NCBI GenBank assembly: GCA_009731425.1
Contig: AP018794.1
Span: 2,797,960 to 2,861,959, forward strand
DNA length: 64,000 nucleotides
Direction: 5' to 3'
Origin: Lachnospiraceae bacterium KM106-2
GTDB taxonomy: Bacteria > Bacillota > Clostridia > Lachnospirales > Lachnospiraceae
Part shown: piece after piece, positions 30,552-40,857 of the stretch
Layout: every line of letters begins with the position of its first letter
Position numbering within the stretch: the stretch's first letter is position 1
Program-made: the position numbers and the translations under genes
The notes under the pieces: model-generated
Told to the model about the DNA's origin: nothing
What the model saw: only the letters and a program-made list of their open reading frames with translations
The model's database searches: none

Positions 30552-32672
30552 TTATTTCAAAACCAAATTACTTAGTACTGCATCAGCGTTACCTGCACCT
30601 GCTAGGAAAGTAATCGTAACGCTCTCCCCTGCTTTTAAAGTAGTTTTATAAGAAGGATTATTTAATACATAATGATCGTCTTTCGCACTTTCTAAATCAG
30701 CTCCGAATACATCTGAGATTTCTCTATCATAATCAAATGCAATATTCCATCCATCTGTAAGATCTTTTCCTGTTGTATTTTTGATTGTTAAAGTACATCT
30801 GCATCCATCTGTCCAATCAGGCTCGGTTACTAAGTTAAACTCTGTATTCGTATCGGATAATTGAGTTCCTTTTGTATGATTATTATTTCTAACAATCTGG
30901 TAGCTTGCAGTAGAACCATCATAGAATGTGATCACTAACTTATAAGTATCATCAGGTACACTCAAATACCAGTTCATTAATCCTAACTTACCGTCCTTAT
31001 AGTTTGGCATAAACTCACCGTCATACTGCATTGCATCATTTGCCCATGTATTAGATGACTTAACCTCACCTTTTGAATTATATGAAACCATTTTACGGAT
31101 CTTCTGTCCATTGTACTTAACTGGAATAATCGCTTTTGCATAGGTTGCAGAACCATTCGTATCATAATATGCCATATATCCATTATCTTCTCTATCATCT
31201 GCATCGATATCTCCAAATACAGCAGTTCCATGATAGATCACATATTCATGCCAATCAGCACCAGCTGAGAAAACAAATCTTAAATCAGCTTTCGTACCAT
31301 AATCACCTTTTGCTAAGCTAGATACATAACTTCCAAGTAAAGTTACCGTTTCATCGCTATATGTATATTCCTTGCCTTCTGTTAATTTTGTATCCCCATT
31401 ATAGATTGCTTTTAATGAATTTCCATTTAACATCAATGGTACTTTAATATCTTTCTTTGCTGTGCTGTTCTTTACATATAATTCATCAAATCCAACACTG
31501 TAAGAACTTCTTTCTGATAAAGAGCTTGTAATGGTAGCTCCAAGTCTCTTATCATTAAACTCTCCTGTTGTACGATTGATCAGATTACCTGGTTCCCAGA
31601 ACATAGGGCAGATCCCCTGTTCTGCTGCTTTTGCTTTCATATACTCAATATATTTCATATATTCGCCAGTCTCTAATCCATCTGTGTAACCGGAATTGAA
31701 TAATCCATACTCGCCAATTGCCACACCGATTCCATTATCCGTAAATGAAGTCTTTAAGCATTCGTAAAATTTATCAATTTCTTTTCTTGGTGTAGAGTTC
31801 TTGAATGTTTCATCAAATCCGCAAACCCCAATATTACTTGTATAAGCATATAATGGATCACTACAATAGTAATGAACAGTTGCCATAACATTAGGATCCT
31901 TTAATCCCTTGATAAAATCAGCGGTATAGTTACTGTATTGAAGTTTATGATTGGTATATGCCGTAGGAAGTACTAACATTCTTGTTGCATTCTTTCCACC
32001 TGAATTACGTACGATATCATAAAATGCTTGATTGATCTTCTTAACTTGTAGATTATTGATGGCATCCTTTTCTTCTTCTGTTCCAGTTGCATCGAAACAC
32101 ATTTCATTTACAGACTCAAACATAAGGTGATCATTATAATCTTTAAATCGATTTGCTAATTGTGTCCAAAGAGCTTTTAAACGAATATACTCTTCGGATG
32201 ATTCCTTGCCATCCCAGTGTATCAGCCATTCGGAAGAATCATGATGTAAGTTGATCATGACATAGAATCCATCGTCCAATGCATAGTTTACAACTTCCTC
32301 ATAACGATCTAAATATTTGTCTGAAATCTTATATCCATTCTTTTCATCAATTCTCGTAAATGCTGTAAATGGAATACGAAGACTCTTAAATCCCTGTGCC
32401 TTCATCTGATCAATATATTTCTTTGTGATCACTGGATTCTTCCATGCAGTCTCATCATCGATCTCATTTGAATGATCGTTTCTGTCAAATGCATCAAATG
32501 AATTACCGATATTTAATCCATTTCCCATTGCCTCTGCATACTTCTGTGAAGCACTCTTCTCAGTCGTGGCAGCCTTTGCTTTTAAAGAAACTGGGCTAAT
32601 CGCACAACTTAATGTGAAGACCATTGCCATTCCCACAGAAGCAACAACCTTTAATAACTTCCCTTTTTCCAT
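30552..32672 (-). CDS. Secreted multidomain endoglucanase, GH5
   Basis: 706-residue exported cellulase or xyloglucanase. The signal peptide covers about residues 1-34 (ending AKAAT). The GH5 domain (about 40-385) has acid/base Glu190 (ESVNEM) and nucleophile Glu321 (AIGEYGLF), with LRIPFTAF and NLHHDSSEW as expected. The order after it suggests an X2-type Ig-like module (about 395-485), a CBM46-like module (490-600) and a C-terminal CBM2-like module (610-706; TLTIKNTTGKDLTDGW). The GH5-X2-CBM46 order is known for GH5 subfamily 4. AGGAGAGG precedes the ATG. It sits next to the bgl operon, which would take up its products. The module naming is from memory and needs profile searches. Confidence 0.9.
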   Translation of the reverse strand: MEKGKLLKVVASVGMAMVFTLSCAISPVSLKAKAATTEKSASQKYAEAMGNGLNIGNSFDAFDRNDHSNEIDDETAWKNPVITKKYIDQMKAQGFKSLRIPFTAFTRIDEKNGYKISDKYLDRYEEVVNYALDDGFYVMINLHHDSSEWLIHWDGKESSEEYIRLKALWTQLANRFKDYNDHLMFESVNEMCFDATGTEEEKDAINNLQVKKINQAFYDIVRNSGGKNATRMLVLPTAYTNHKLQYSNYTADFIKGLKDPNVMATVHYYCSDPLYAYTSNIGVCGFDETFKNSTPRKEIDKFYECLKTSFTDNGIGVAIGEYGLFNSGYTDGLETGEYMKYIEYMKAKAAEQGICPMFWEPGNLINRTTGEFNDKRLGATITSSLSERSSYSVGFDELYVKNSTAKKDIKVPLMLNGNSLKAIYNGDTKLTEGKEYTYSDETVTLLGSYVSSLAKGDYGTKADLRFVFSAGADWHEYVIYHGTAVFGDIDADDREDNGYMAYYDTNGSATYAKAIIPVKYNGQKIRKMVSYNSKGEVKSSNTWANDAMQYDGEFMPNYKDGKLGLMNWYLSVPDDTYKLVITFYDGSTASYQIVRNNNHTKGTQLSDTNTEFNLVTEPDWTDGCRCTLTIKNTTGKDLTDGWNIAFDYDREISDVFGADLESAKDDHYVLNNPSYKTTLKAGESVTITFLAGAGNADAVLSNLVLK

Positions 32673-32765
32673 AATACCTCTCCTTTACACTATTTTTTGA
32701 TTCCCCGATACAGTTTTTCTTTTTGCTATCACCCTCCTCGACATATTTTCTTATTTCCTACCTCC

Positions 32766-32795
32766 AGTATACTTCTTGTTTCCTTTTTTTTACAA
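32766..32795 (-). promoter_or_regulatory. Predicted promoter of the GH5 gene
   Basis: TTGTAA (32795-32790) and TATACT (32771-32766), spacer 18, about 90 bases before the start codon. Confidence 0.5.
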
Positions 32796-32818
32796 GGATG
32801 ATAAAATCTCAACCCACT

Positions 32819-32856
32819 AAAAAAGCCGACCTCTTGTTAAAGAGATCGGCTTTTTA
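32819..32856. terminator. Terminator after the amino-acid permease
   Basis: Stem AAAAGCCGACCTCT/AGAGATCGGCTTTT with flanking A and T runs, immediately after the permease stop on the minus strand. Confidence 0.88.
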
Positions 32857-32860
32857 CAAA

Positions 32861-34189
32861 TTATTTATTTCTATGATAATAATACCAATATCCATATCCG
32901 ATGATCGCTAAACTGATCAGCATATAGTAAAGGAATAATGGGTGACCTGCACTGCCTGAGATGATAACAAAAGCTCCAAATATAGCTAATGATGGCACTA
33001 CATATCCCTTCCACTTACTTTTGATCTCGCCGCGTTTACACATACGTATTACGACAATATATAATACAATATAGCTCATATAGCTGACACAGATACCAAT
33101 TTCAGATACATCTCCTGGCATCCCTGCTTCTTGAGTAAAATAATGTACCGCTAACCAAAACAACGAGATGAAAAATGCAAAAGCGGCAGAGAATAAAGAG
33201 ATATCTCCATAACATTGCTTTGGATCTGATATTTTCTCACTCAATGGTAACATCTTACGAATTGCCAAGGAATATGGCAAACGGATAAATCCTAAAACTA
33301 ATCCATTTAACGTTCCAAGTACCGAGATTGTAACAAAGATAATAACGATCTTGGCTCCTGAGTCCCCAAAGATCATCTTAGCTGCAGTATAAACTGAGTC
33401 ATTTCCCTGTGCCATAACTGTCTCTGGGCCAACTAAGGTAGCTATTCCAAGAAAATATGCTACATACACGACCAAGATAACGATTGGTGCTACTGTTAAT
33501 GCAATACTTAAATTACGCTTACTATTTTTTATTTCATGGCCAATGGATGTTGCTACGATCCAGCCATCAAAAGAGAATGCAATCGGTGCAAAAGCTGAGA
33601 TAAATAATCCGCTTTTCGCCGCAGTTGCAACATGTTCTGCATCGGAAATCAAGATACTTCCTGGATTTCCATAAATAAATCCCATGATTGCAATTGCAAA
33701 GAGCGGAAATAGTTTGATCAACATAGATGCATTCTGAAACAAGCCTCCAAGCTTTGCAGATAACGTATTCATGATAAAGAACAAGATGATAAATCCTAGA
33801 CCGATCAAGCTCCACTGTAAATTAGAACCTTTGATTCCAAATAGCTGGCAGACATACATTCCTCCGACCCAGCTTACAACTGCTATCAATCCTGGATAAT
33901 ACAGGCACATCTGAAACCAGCCAAACGCACTTGCTGTCCCCTTGTTTACGAATTCTTCTCCATACGCTATGATTCCTCCTGGCTTATCTGTTCTCGTTGC
34001 TAATTGTGAAACAGTCAAACAGCCAAATACGATCGCAAATGCAGCGATACAAAAGACTAACACACCAAGTACGAGATTGCCATTTGTATATGACAATACA
34101 TCATCTGACTTAAAGAAGATTCCCGATCCAATAACGACACCGGTAATCATTGTGATAGCCGTAAATAAGCCATATTTCCCTTTTTCCAT
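32861..34189 (-). CDS. APC family amino-acid permease (LAT-like)
   Basis: 442-residue membrane protein with twelve predicted helices. The opening MITGVVIGSGIFFKSDDVL is the signature of the APC superfamily helix 1, and AFSFDGWIVATSIGHEIKN is the helix 6 region of the LAT/SteT-like branch. It would import or exchange amino acids; the substrate cannot be assigned. It begins 25 bases after mutY and may be co-transcribed with it. The terminator at 32819-32856 closes the unit. Confidence 0.9.
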   Translation of the reverse strand: MEKGKYGLFTAITMITGVVIGSGIFFKSDDVLSYTNGNLVLGVLVFCIAAFAIVFGCLTVSQLATRTDKPGGIIAYGEEFVNKGTASAFGWFQMCLYYPGLIAVVSWVGGMYVCQLFGIKGSNLQWSLIGLGFIILFFIMNTLSAKLGGLFQNASMLIKLFPLFAIAIMGFIYGNPGSILISDAEHVATAAKSGLFISAFAPIAFSFDGWIVATSIGHEIKNSKRNLSIALTVAPIVILVVYVAYFLGIATLVGPETVMAQGNDSVYTAAKMIFGDSGAKIVIIFVTISVLGTLNGLVLGFIRLPYSLAIRKMLPLSEKISDPKQCYGDISLFSAAFAFFISLFWLAVHYFTQEAGMPGDVSEIGICVSYMSYIVLYIVVIRMCKRGEIKSKWKGYVVPSLAIFGAFVIISGSAGHPLFLYYMLISLAIIGYGYWYYYHRNK

Positions 34190-34214
34190 TCCTTAGTAAA
34201 TTCCTTTCATTTGT

Positions 34215-35300
34215 TTATTTCCATACCTTATAGGCATCAAAAGCATTCGGTAATGCATATTCATGCTCAAGCTGTTCTTCATTCACCCATGTATAAGATT
34301 CTACCGGCAATGGCTCTTTAAGCGTATCTAATGTGATTTTAGACTTCTCTTTCTCCCATTCCTTAATCTTAAGGTGATACCCTAACATATGCCATTCTAT
34401 ATGGCTAAAGATATGCTTTCCTTTTCCTAGTAATTCTAACTCATAATCTTTGATTCCAAGCTCTTTTGCAAGATTCTCCATATCATCAGGATCATACTTT
34501 CCCTCTAAATTCGGAATCTCCCATAGCCCTGCAAGCAAACCTTTTTTCGGTCTCTTTGCAACTGCGTACTTTCCCTGATATTCTAATAAGATCACGGTCT
34601 TATCTTCCAGTTTTCTCGCCTTTTTAGCTGGTTTTACCGGAATCTCTGTATAGATATCTTTCTTTGTTGCTACACAGATTGATGCAAGCGGGCACTTCTC
34701 ACAAAGAGGCTTCCCATTCGGAATGCATACCATTGCTCCTAAGTCCATAATGGCCTGATTAAAATCGCCCGGACGTTCCGGCATGATCGCTCTCATATCA
34801 ACTTCTAGTTCTTTCTTAACTGACTGCTTTGTAATATCATCGTAAGAACCCGCGATACGCTTTGTAACACGAAGTACATTTCCATCTACAGCAGGCTCCT
34901 TTAAACCAAATGCGATCGAACTGATCGCTCCTGCAGTATAGGAACCAATTCCGGGAAGGCTAAGCAAACTGTCATAATTGGCCGGAAGTTCTCCACCATA
35001 TTCAGTGACAACGACATTAGCTGCCTTCTTCAAATTTCTGGCACGATTATAATAACCGAGTCCTTCCCATAATTTCATTAATTTATCATCATCAACTGCT
35101 GCAAGATCTGCAATTGTAGGTAACTCTTTAATAAATCGGTCAAAGTAACCTTTTACCGCCTCGACTCTTGTCTGCTGAAGCATAATTTCTGAAACCCATA
35201 CATAATAAGGCTTCGGGTCATCTCTCCATGCTAAAGAACGTTTTTGCTTGTCAAACCAACTAAGTAGTGGTTCCACCATGCTTTCGTAATTATATGACAT
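34215..35300 (-). CDS. mutY: A/G-specific adenine DNA glycosylase
   Basis: 361-residue repair enzyme that removes adenine opposite 8-oxoguanine. The N-terminal helix-hairpin-helix glycosylase domain carries LPGIGSYTAGAISSIAFG and catalytic Asp in PAVDGNVLRV; the [4Fe-4S] ligands are in CIPNGKPLCEKCPLASIC (C-x8-C-x2-C-x5-C). A NUDIX-like C-terminal domain (from about 230) recognises the oxidised base. GGTGG precedes the ATG. It lies downstream of another DNA glycosylase gene, 92 bases away. Confidence 0.96.
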   Translation of the reverse strand: MSYNYESMVEPLLSWFDKQKRSLAWRDDPKPYYVWVSEIMLQQTRVEAVKGYFDRFIKELPTIADLAAVDDDKLMKLWEGLGYYNRARNLKKAANVVVTEYGGELPANYDSLLSLPGIGSYTAGAISSIAFGLKEPAVDGNVLRVTKRIAGSYDDITKQSVKKELEVDMRAIMPERPGDFNQAIMDLGAMVCIPNGKPLCEKCPLASICVATKKDIYTEIPVKPAKKARKLEDKTVILLEYQGKYAVAKRPKKGLLAGLWEIPNLEGKYDPDDMENLAKELGIKDYELELLGKGKHIFSHIEWHMLGYHLKIKEWEKEKSKITLDTLKEPLPVESYTWVNEEQLEHEYALPNAFDAYKVWK

Positions 35301-35392
35301 ATTCCACCGTTACTTTCATAATTTACCTTATATGTTCCAATGCTTTATTATACTAAACTGTAAAACTAAAATAAACATATTTTTTTTGGTAT

Positions 35393-35896
35393 TTATAGGT
35401 TATTATCTAAATACTTAAGGATAATGTCCCAGCTTTCCACTAGTCGATCCATCTGATAATTCGCATTTGCCGGGCTTGTAGATGGTAACTTTACAATCTC
35501 CCTTTGAGAATCTGGATAGATGTATTTCTGATATAACTCATAGGCTTTGCCTCCGTTGGCAAAGATCATCTTAATATCTGCTTCTTTCAAGATTCCGCTG
35601 ATATCTGCCGGCACCACATTCTTGATACTACTGTCTGCAGATCCTTCAACATCACAAGATGCAATTACATCCCATAATGCAATATGGTGATCCAATAATA
35701 GTTTCTTCTTCTCTTCAATGGTTGTTGGATTCTCACTTTCTGTCAATCTAGCAAGCAATTTCCAGAATCGATTCTGTGGATGAGAATAAAAAAACTTTGC
35801 TTCTCGTGATTTCACACTTGGGAATGTCCCAAGGATCAGTATCTTAGAATTCTCATCATATATTGGATAACACGTATGTTCAAATCTCTCGTACAT
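35393..35896 (-). CDS. DNA-deoxyinosine/uracil glycosylase (UDG family 6-like)
   Basis: 167-residue base-excision enzyme of the UDG superfamily. Motif 1 reads LILGTFPSVKSREAKFFYSHPQNRFWK and the late motif LPSTSPANA, as in hypoxanthine-DNA glycosylases. It would remove deaminated adenine, and perhaps uracil, from DNA. I chose ATG 35896, eight bases from GGAGG, rather than the ATG six bases upstream, which is too close. It is adjacent to mutY, so two base-excision enzymes are grouped. Confidence 0.88.
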   Translation of the reverse strand: MYERFEHTCYPIYDENSKILILGTFPSVKSREAKFFYSHPQNRFWKLLARLTESENPTTIEEKKKLLLDHHIALWDVIASCDVEGSADSSIKNVVPADISGILKEADIKMIFANGGKAYELYQKYIYPDSQREIVKLPSTSPANANYQMDRLVESWDIILKYLDNNL

Positions 35897-35959
35897 ATTC
35901 ATTACCTCCTAACTACAAATACTATTATAGTATTTCTATTCCAAATAAAAAGTATAACG

Positions 35960-36000
35960 AAAAATTCCTCAGTCATCCGCGTTTGGACGTGACTGAGGAA
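35960..36000 (-). terminator. Terminator after the lipoprotein pair
   Basis: Perfect 11-bp stem TTCCTCAGTCA/TGACTGAGGAA and 14-base loop, followed by Ts on the minus strand. Confidence 0.87.
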
Positions 36001-36022
36001 CCTTATTTTCAAACCTATTTTA

Positions 36023-37498
36023 TTAACCGACACAGCCATCTTGTGTTGGTATTTCAATAATACTGCCATCAATCGCATTAATACTGATCAATTTGCGATT
36101 TTTCATATCCAAATCTCCTGCATCTTTACTTGTTGCAGTAAATTTTTCATCACCATAAATATTCCATGTCGGCACATATAAGCCCTGCATCTTGCTATCC
36201 TTCTCGGTTACACGTTCTAACTCTAACTTCATAGTTGTACCAAATAGCTCATCAGTTCCATGGGTATTCTTACTAGGCTCATATCTTATTAACATCATTT
36301 TCTTAATAATATGCTTTATCTTATTCATCGGCAGCAGATTACTGCTTTTCACAACCGTATCTTGCACTTTATAAGGTGATGTCCAGTGGAATCCAACAAC
36401 TCCCTCATCACCGATGTAAACCGAAATCGTTTCACGATCCCAGTCCATTGTATAACTATCATCTTTTTTTTGTTCCTCTTGGGCTTTCGTATCTCCCAGA
36501 CTCAGATAATTATCAACTGGTCTCTCTACGTTATTTCCGATTTGAAAGTACTGATCTCCATAGGCCGATGTAATACCATGAAAATTTCTTGTAAATATGA
36601 TCATGTAGTAATAAGGAATATCTTTTTTCTGTCCTTGATATATATTTCCCATATCATATGCTATCCTAACCTCATATTGTCCAAATTCATTATGATCATT
36701 GATATGTAATTTCTTAAGTAATTCCTCGGCCTTCTTTATGGCCTCTTCTTTGGTTAACTTCATTTTTTTAAGTTGTTTCTCTTCTATTCCACCTATATGT
36801 GTCTCATCCATGAATGTCTGTGAATTAGCGTTTGGCATATACATATATGTAAGATCCACTACTCCTGGAATACAGCCATTTTCAACGTCAAGATACTTCT
36901 TTCTACCATTGGTCTCTTCTGTATATCCACGCACTCTTGTTCCACTCTCCGTATCAACTAACTTTCTGCTAGCCTCTTCTTTCGTTACCTTATCCGGTGC
37001 TTTTGCTAACATCTTTTTTAATAACTTAATTTCTTTTGCCACAGTATTACGATCATCTGATAGAAATGCGGTACCATCAGAACCATTACTATCCTTTTTC
37101 AACTCTATGATCTCATCCTGGATCTGTTGCTTCGATGGTTCATAATCTAACTTTAAAAATTTACTATCTCCAATCAATTCATTCACTACCTGATCGACTT
37201 CCTTTTGTGTAAACTCTCTTTGCTTCACTCTTACAATGGGATATTTCATATCAGGAATCTCACACTTTAGATCCATATTGATCTTCAATGTTTTTAGCTT
37301 ATTGGAAAAAGAATCCTTATATGTAAATGCAATCTTCTTTTGATTATTCTCATCCGTTGGCTTCTGTTCTGCCTTTTGGATCATTTTGTTTGTATCCTTT
37401 TGGACAACTGTTTTCTCTTTTGGTGTTGCTTTACATCCGGTAGCCAGAGCACTACATAATCCAAGCATAACTAGTACCTTTAATTTCTTCCTATCCAT
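36023..37498 (-). CDS. Lipoprotein of a Lachnospiraceae family (DUF6034-like), copy 2
   Basis: 491-residue predicted lipoprotein. A short signal ends in the lipobox ALATGCKATP with lipid-modified Cys near residue 22. The mature part is hydrophilic with many Lys, Glu and Asp and ends IDGSIIEIPTQDGCVG. It resembles proteins I know as DUF6034; no function is established. It is a paralogue of the next gene upstream: shared blocks include REFTQKEVDQVVNELIGDSK, FLKLDYEPSK and MDWDRETISVYIGD. AAAGGAG precedes the ATG. It follows its paralogue by 38 bases, so both are made from one transcript and were produced by tandem duplication. Confidence 0.8.
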   Translation of the reverse strand: MDRKKLKVLVMLGLCSALATGCKATPKEKTVVQKDTNKMIQKAEQKPTDENNQKKIAFTYKDSFSNKLKTLKINMDLKCEIPDMKYPIVRVKQREFTQKEVDQVVNELIGDSKFLKLDYEPSKQQIQDEIIELKKDSNGSDGTAFLSDDRNTVAKEIKLLKKMLAKAPDKVTKEEASRKLVDTESGTRVRGYTEETNGRKKYLDVENGCIPGVVDLTYMYMPNANSQTFMDETHIGGIEEKQLKKMKLTKEEAIKKAEELLKKLHINDHNEFGQYEVRIAYDMGNIYQGQKKDIPYYYMIIFTRNFHGITSAYGDQYFQIGNNVERPVDNYLSLGDTKAQEEQKKDDSYTMDWDRETISVYIGDEGVVGFHWTSPYKVQDTVVKSSNLLPMNKIKHIIKKMMLIRYEPSKNTHGTDELFGTTMKLELERVTEKDSKMQGLYVPTWNIYGDEKFTATSKDAGDLDMKNRKLISINAIDGSIIEIPTQDGCVG

Positions 37499-37536
37499 AG
37501 CTTTCTCCTTTATCTCATTTATGATTTTCTAATCTA

Positions 37537-39045
37537 TCAACCAATGCCGCCAGCATCTCTTGGCAGCTCGATAATACTGCCATCAATGGCATTGATACTG
37601 ATCAGCTTCTCATTTTTCATATTTAAATCCCCGAAATCTTTGCTTTTCTTTTTTGCAATACAATCATCATCGCCATAGATATTCCATGCAGGTACATATA
37701 AACCTTGCAGCTTCTTGCCTTTCTCTGGTATACGCTCTAACTCCAATTTGATGGTCTTACCAGTAATATAGTCAACTGTAAGACTATCTCTTGAAGGTTC
37801 TGGCTGAAATTTCATTAAAATCATTTTTTTAATAATACCTTTTATCTTTTCAAAAGACAATAACTTGCTGTTCTTAACAACCGTTCCATCTACCTTGCAA
37901 GGCTCCGTCCATCGAAAACCAGTTACACCAGAATCATCTAAGTACACGCAGACCGTCTCTCGGTTCCATTCCATTGCGTAACCATCATCCTTCGCTGAAT
38001 TGCTATCCTCCTTAGCAGTATCATTTAAATAATTAGCAACTGGCTTAGCTAGATCATTATAAATATTAAAATACTGATCTCCATATCCAGATATCATACC
38101 ATTAAAATTTCTTGTAAAAATGATCATATAGGCAAATGGAATATCATTCTTTCGATGTTCCTTAAGTAACATCGTCTCGTCATAAGCCTTTCTGACTTCA
38201 TATACCCCAAATTCATTATGATTATTCATATGTAACTTCTTTAATAAGTCTTCCGCTTTCTGGACCGCTTCCTCTTGAGTCATTTTAAGTTTTCTCAACT
38301 GACTCTCCTTAAAAGCTTGACAATTATGATCATTATCATACCCTTGTGAATCCTTTTGTGGCATATAAGTATAGGTTAAATCGACACTTCCCGGAATACA
38401 GCCATTTTCAATATCCAGATATTTCATTCTTCCATTCGCTTCTTTTGTATATCCACGTATTCTGCTGCCGCTCTTGTAATCAACAAGCTTTCTGCTTGCC
38501 TCCTCTTCCTCTACCTTGTCTGGAGCAGTCGCTAACTGCCTTTTCAATATCTTAATTACTTCTCCAACTGTGTCTCGATCACTTGCTAATAGGTCAGAAG
38601 GATCTCCATCCTGATAATCCTTCTTTAATGAAATAATTTCGTCCTCGATCTGTTTCTTACTTGGCTCATAATCTAACTTTAAGAATTTACTATCACCAAT
38701 AAGTTCGTTGATGACATTATCAACTTCCTTTTGTGTAAACTCCCTCGGCGTCACACGAATAATCGGATATTCCTTGTCTGGTTCCTCACACTTTACATCA
38801 ATCTTCGCTCTAACTGATTTTGTCTTGTTCGCAAAAGAATCTTTATATGCATAAGTAATCTTCTTCTCGTCCTTAACTTCCTTCTTATCCTTCTTCTCAG
38901 TTGTCTCCTTTGCCTTCTGAATCATCTTATTCGTATCCTTTTGAATCACTGACTTGTCCTTCGGAGTCGCCTTGCACCCAGTAAACACAATAGAAATAAT
39001 CCCAACTGTCGCTAATACTCTAAAAAATCTCCTCTGCATGTCCAT
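37537..39045 (-). CDS. Lipoprotein of a Lachnospiraceae family (DUF6034-like), copy 1
   Basis: 502-residue paralogue of the downstream lipoprotein. The lipobox is IVFTGCKATP with Cys near residue 24. A Lys/Glu-rich linker (residues 40-65) is longer than in copy 2. The core carries the same blocks (REFTQKEVDNVINELIGDSK, AYMIIFTRNFNG) and the same ending INAIDGSIIELP. AAGGAG lies just before the ATG at 39045; an ATG two codons later is also possible. It lies next to the repeat island at 39.2-40.8 kb. Function unknown. Confidence 0.8.
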   Translation of the reverse strand: MDMQRRFFRVLATVGIISIVFTGCKATPKDKSVIQKDTNKMIQKAKETTEKKDKKEVKDEKKITYAYKDSFANKTKSVRAKIDVKCEEPDKEYPIIRVTPREFTQKEVDNVINELIGDSKFLKLDYEPSKKQIEDEIISLKKDYQDGDPSDLLASDRDTVGEVIKILKRQLATAPDKVEEEEASRKLVDYKSGSRIRGYTKEANGRMKYLDIENGCIPGSVDLTYTYMPQKDSQGYDNDHNCQAFKESQLRKLKMTQEEAVQKAEDLLKKLHMNNHNEFGVYEVRKAYDETMLLKEHRKNDIPFAYMIIFTRNFNGMISGYGDQYFNIYNDLAKPVANYLNDTAKEDSNSAKDDGYAMEWNRETVCVYLDDSGVTGFRWTEPCKVDGTVVKNSKLLSFEKIKGIIKKMILMKFQPEPSRDSLTVDYITGKTIKLELERIPEKGKKLQGLYVPAWNIYGDDDCIAKKKSKDFGDLNMKNEKLISINAIDGSIIELPRDAGGIG

Positions 39046-40146
39046 CCCACTCCTTATTCATAAAATAAAAAAAACCGTAAATATACATAAATAGCATAAA
39101 ATAAAACCACAAACAAGTACACAACAAAACGTAAACATTATGTAAATATATCAAACAAAAACTGGTACCCCTCTCTTTTGATCCATCCACATTTACTTAG
39201 TCCCTTACTCCCTTACTCCCTTACTCCCTTACTCCCTCTCGCAGCCTGTCCCACCTCATCCCGTCCAAGCAGGCAAGGCGCAGCCTGTCCCTTGCTCAAC
39301 ACCATCCAGGTAGTCAGTCCCAGGTGCTCCCAACACCGTACATCGCCTTCCGCTAGGCGGCACATATTTTCTTTGCAAGTGACCTTTACCACAGAGATTC
39401 TGGCAGGCCCTGACGCAGAAAAGGTGGAAGTAAAACAGTATTCTGTTTTACTTACTTACTCACTCACTCTCGCAGCCTGTCTCACCTCATCCCGTTCAAG
39501 CAGGCAAGGCGCAGCCTGTCCCCTGCTCAATACCATCCGGGTAGTCAGTCCCAGGTGCTCCCCACACCGTACATCGCCTTCCGCTAGGCGGCACATATTT
39601 TCTTTGCAAGTGACCTTTACCACAGAGATTCTGGCAGACACTGACGCAGAAAAGGTGGAAGTAAAACAGTATTTCGTTTTACTTACTTACTTACTTACTC
39701 ACTCTCGCAACGCCCCACCCACCTCATCCCGTCCAAGCAGGCAAGGCGCAGCCTGTCCCCTGCTCAACACCATCTGGGTAGTCAGTCCCAGGTGCTCCCC
39801 ACACCGTACATCGCCTTCCGCTAGGCGGCACATATTTTCTTTGCAAGTGACCTTTACCACAGAGATTCTGGCAGACACTGACGCAGAAAAGGTGGAAGTA
39901 AAACAGTATTTCGTCTTACTTACTTACTTACTTACTCTCGCAACGCCCCACCCACCTCATCCCGTCCAAGCAGGCAAGGCGCAGCCTATCCCCTGCTCAA
40001 CACCATCCGGGTAGTCAGTCCCAGGTGCTCCCCACACCGTACATCGCCTTCTGCTAGGCGGCACATATTTTCTTTGCAAGTGACCTTTACCACAGAGATT
40101 CTGGCAGGCCCTGACGCAGAAAAGGTGGAAGTAAAACAGTATTTCG

Positions 40147-40220
<74 letters not shown>

Positions 40221-40432
40221 TCTCGCAACGCCCCACCCACCTCATCTCGTCCAAGCAGGCAAGGCGCAGCCTGTCCCCTGCTCAACACCATCCGGGTAGT
40301 CAATCCCAGGTGCTCCCCACACCGTACATCGCCTTCCGCTAGGCGGCACATATTTTCTTTGCAAGTGACCTTTACCACAGAGATTCTGGCAGACACTGAC
40401 GCAGAAAAGGTGGAAGTAAAACAGTATTTCGT

Positions 40433-40470
<38 letters not shown>

Positions 40471-40552
40471 CTCGCAACGCCCACCTTATCTCGTCCAAGC
40501 AGGCAAGGCGCAGCCTGTCCCCTGCTCAACACCATCCGGGTAGTCAGTCCCA

Positions 40553-40810
40553 GGTGCTCCCCACACCGTACATCGCCTTCCGCTAGGCGGCACATATTTT
40601 CTTTGCAAGTGACCTTTACCACAGAGATTCTGGCAGGCCCTGACGCAGAAAAGGTGGAAGTAAAACAGTATTTCGTTTTACTTCCACCTTTCCTAAGACA
40701 GGAGCCCAATCGGGCAAAGCCCGATGCCTGCCAGAATCCGAGGACAACCAGGCACTTGCAAAGACAATATGTGCCGCCCCCAGGAAGGCTCACACACTTC
40801 GTGGAGCACC
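40553..40810. repeat. Complete 258-bp palindromic element, copy A
   Basis: Long inverted repeat from GGTGCTC (40553-40559) to GAGCACC (40804-40810). Inner arms include 25 of 26 paired bases starting GGCGGCACATATT and ending GTGCCGCC. The apical stem GGTGGAAGTAAAAC (40653-40666) pairs perfectly with GTTTTACTTCCACC (40675-40688) over the loop AGTATTTC. A small side hairpin, CGGGC/GCCCG, lies in the right arm. It is followed by a (TCAC)n tract. Confidence 0.9.
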
Positions 40811-40857
40811 GTCACTCACTCACTCACTCACTCACTCACTCGCTCACAGCGCTCTCC

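Noticed and set aside
40553..40810. Insertion sequence or classical MITE
   Set aside because: The element is palindromic along its full length, with no transposase nearby and no clear target duplication; co-variation of the stem is not expected for ordinary terminal repeats. Not excluded without a genome-wide search.
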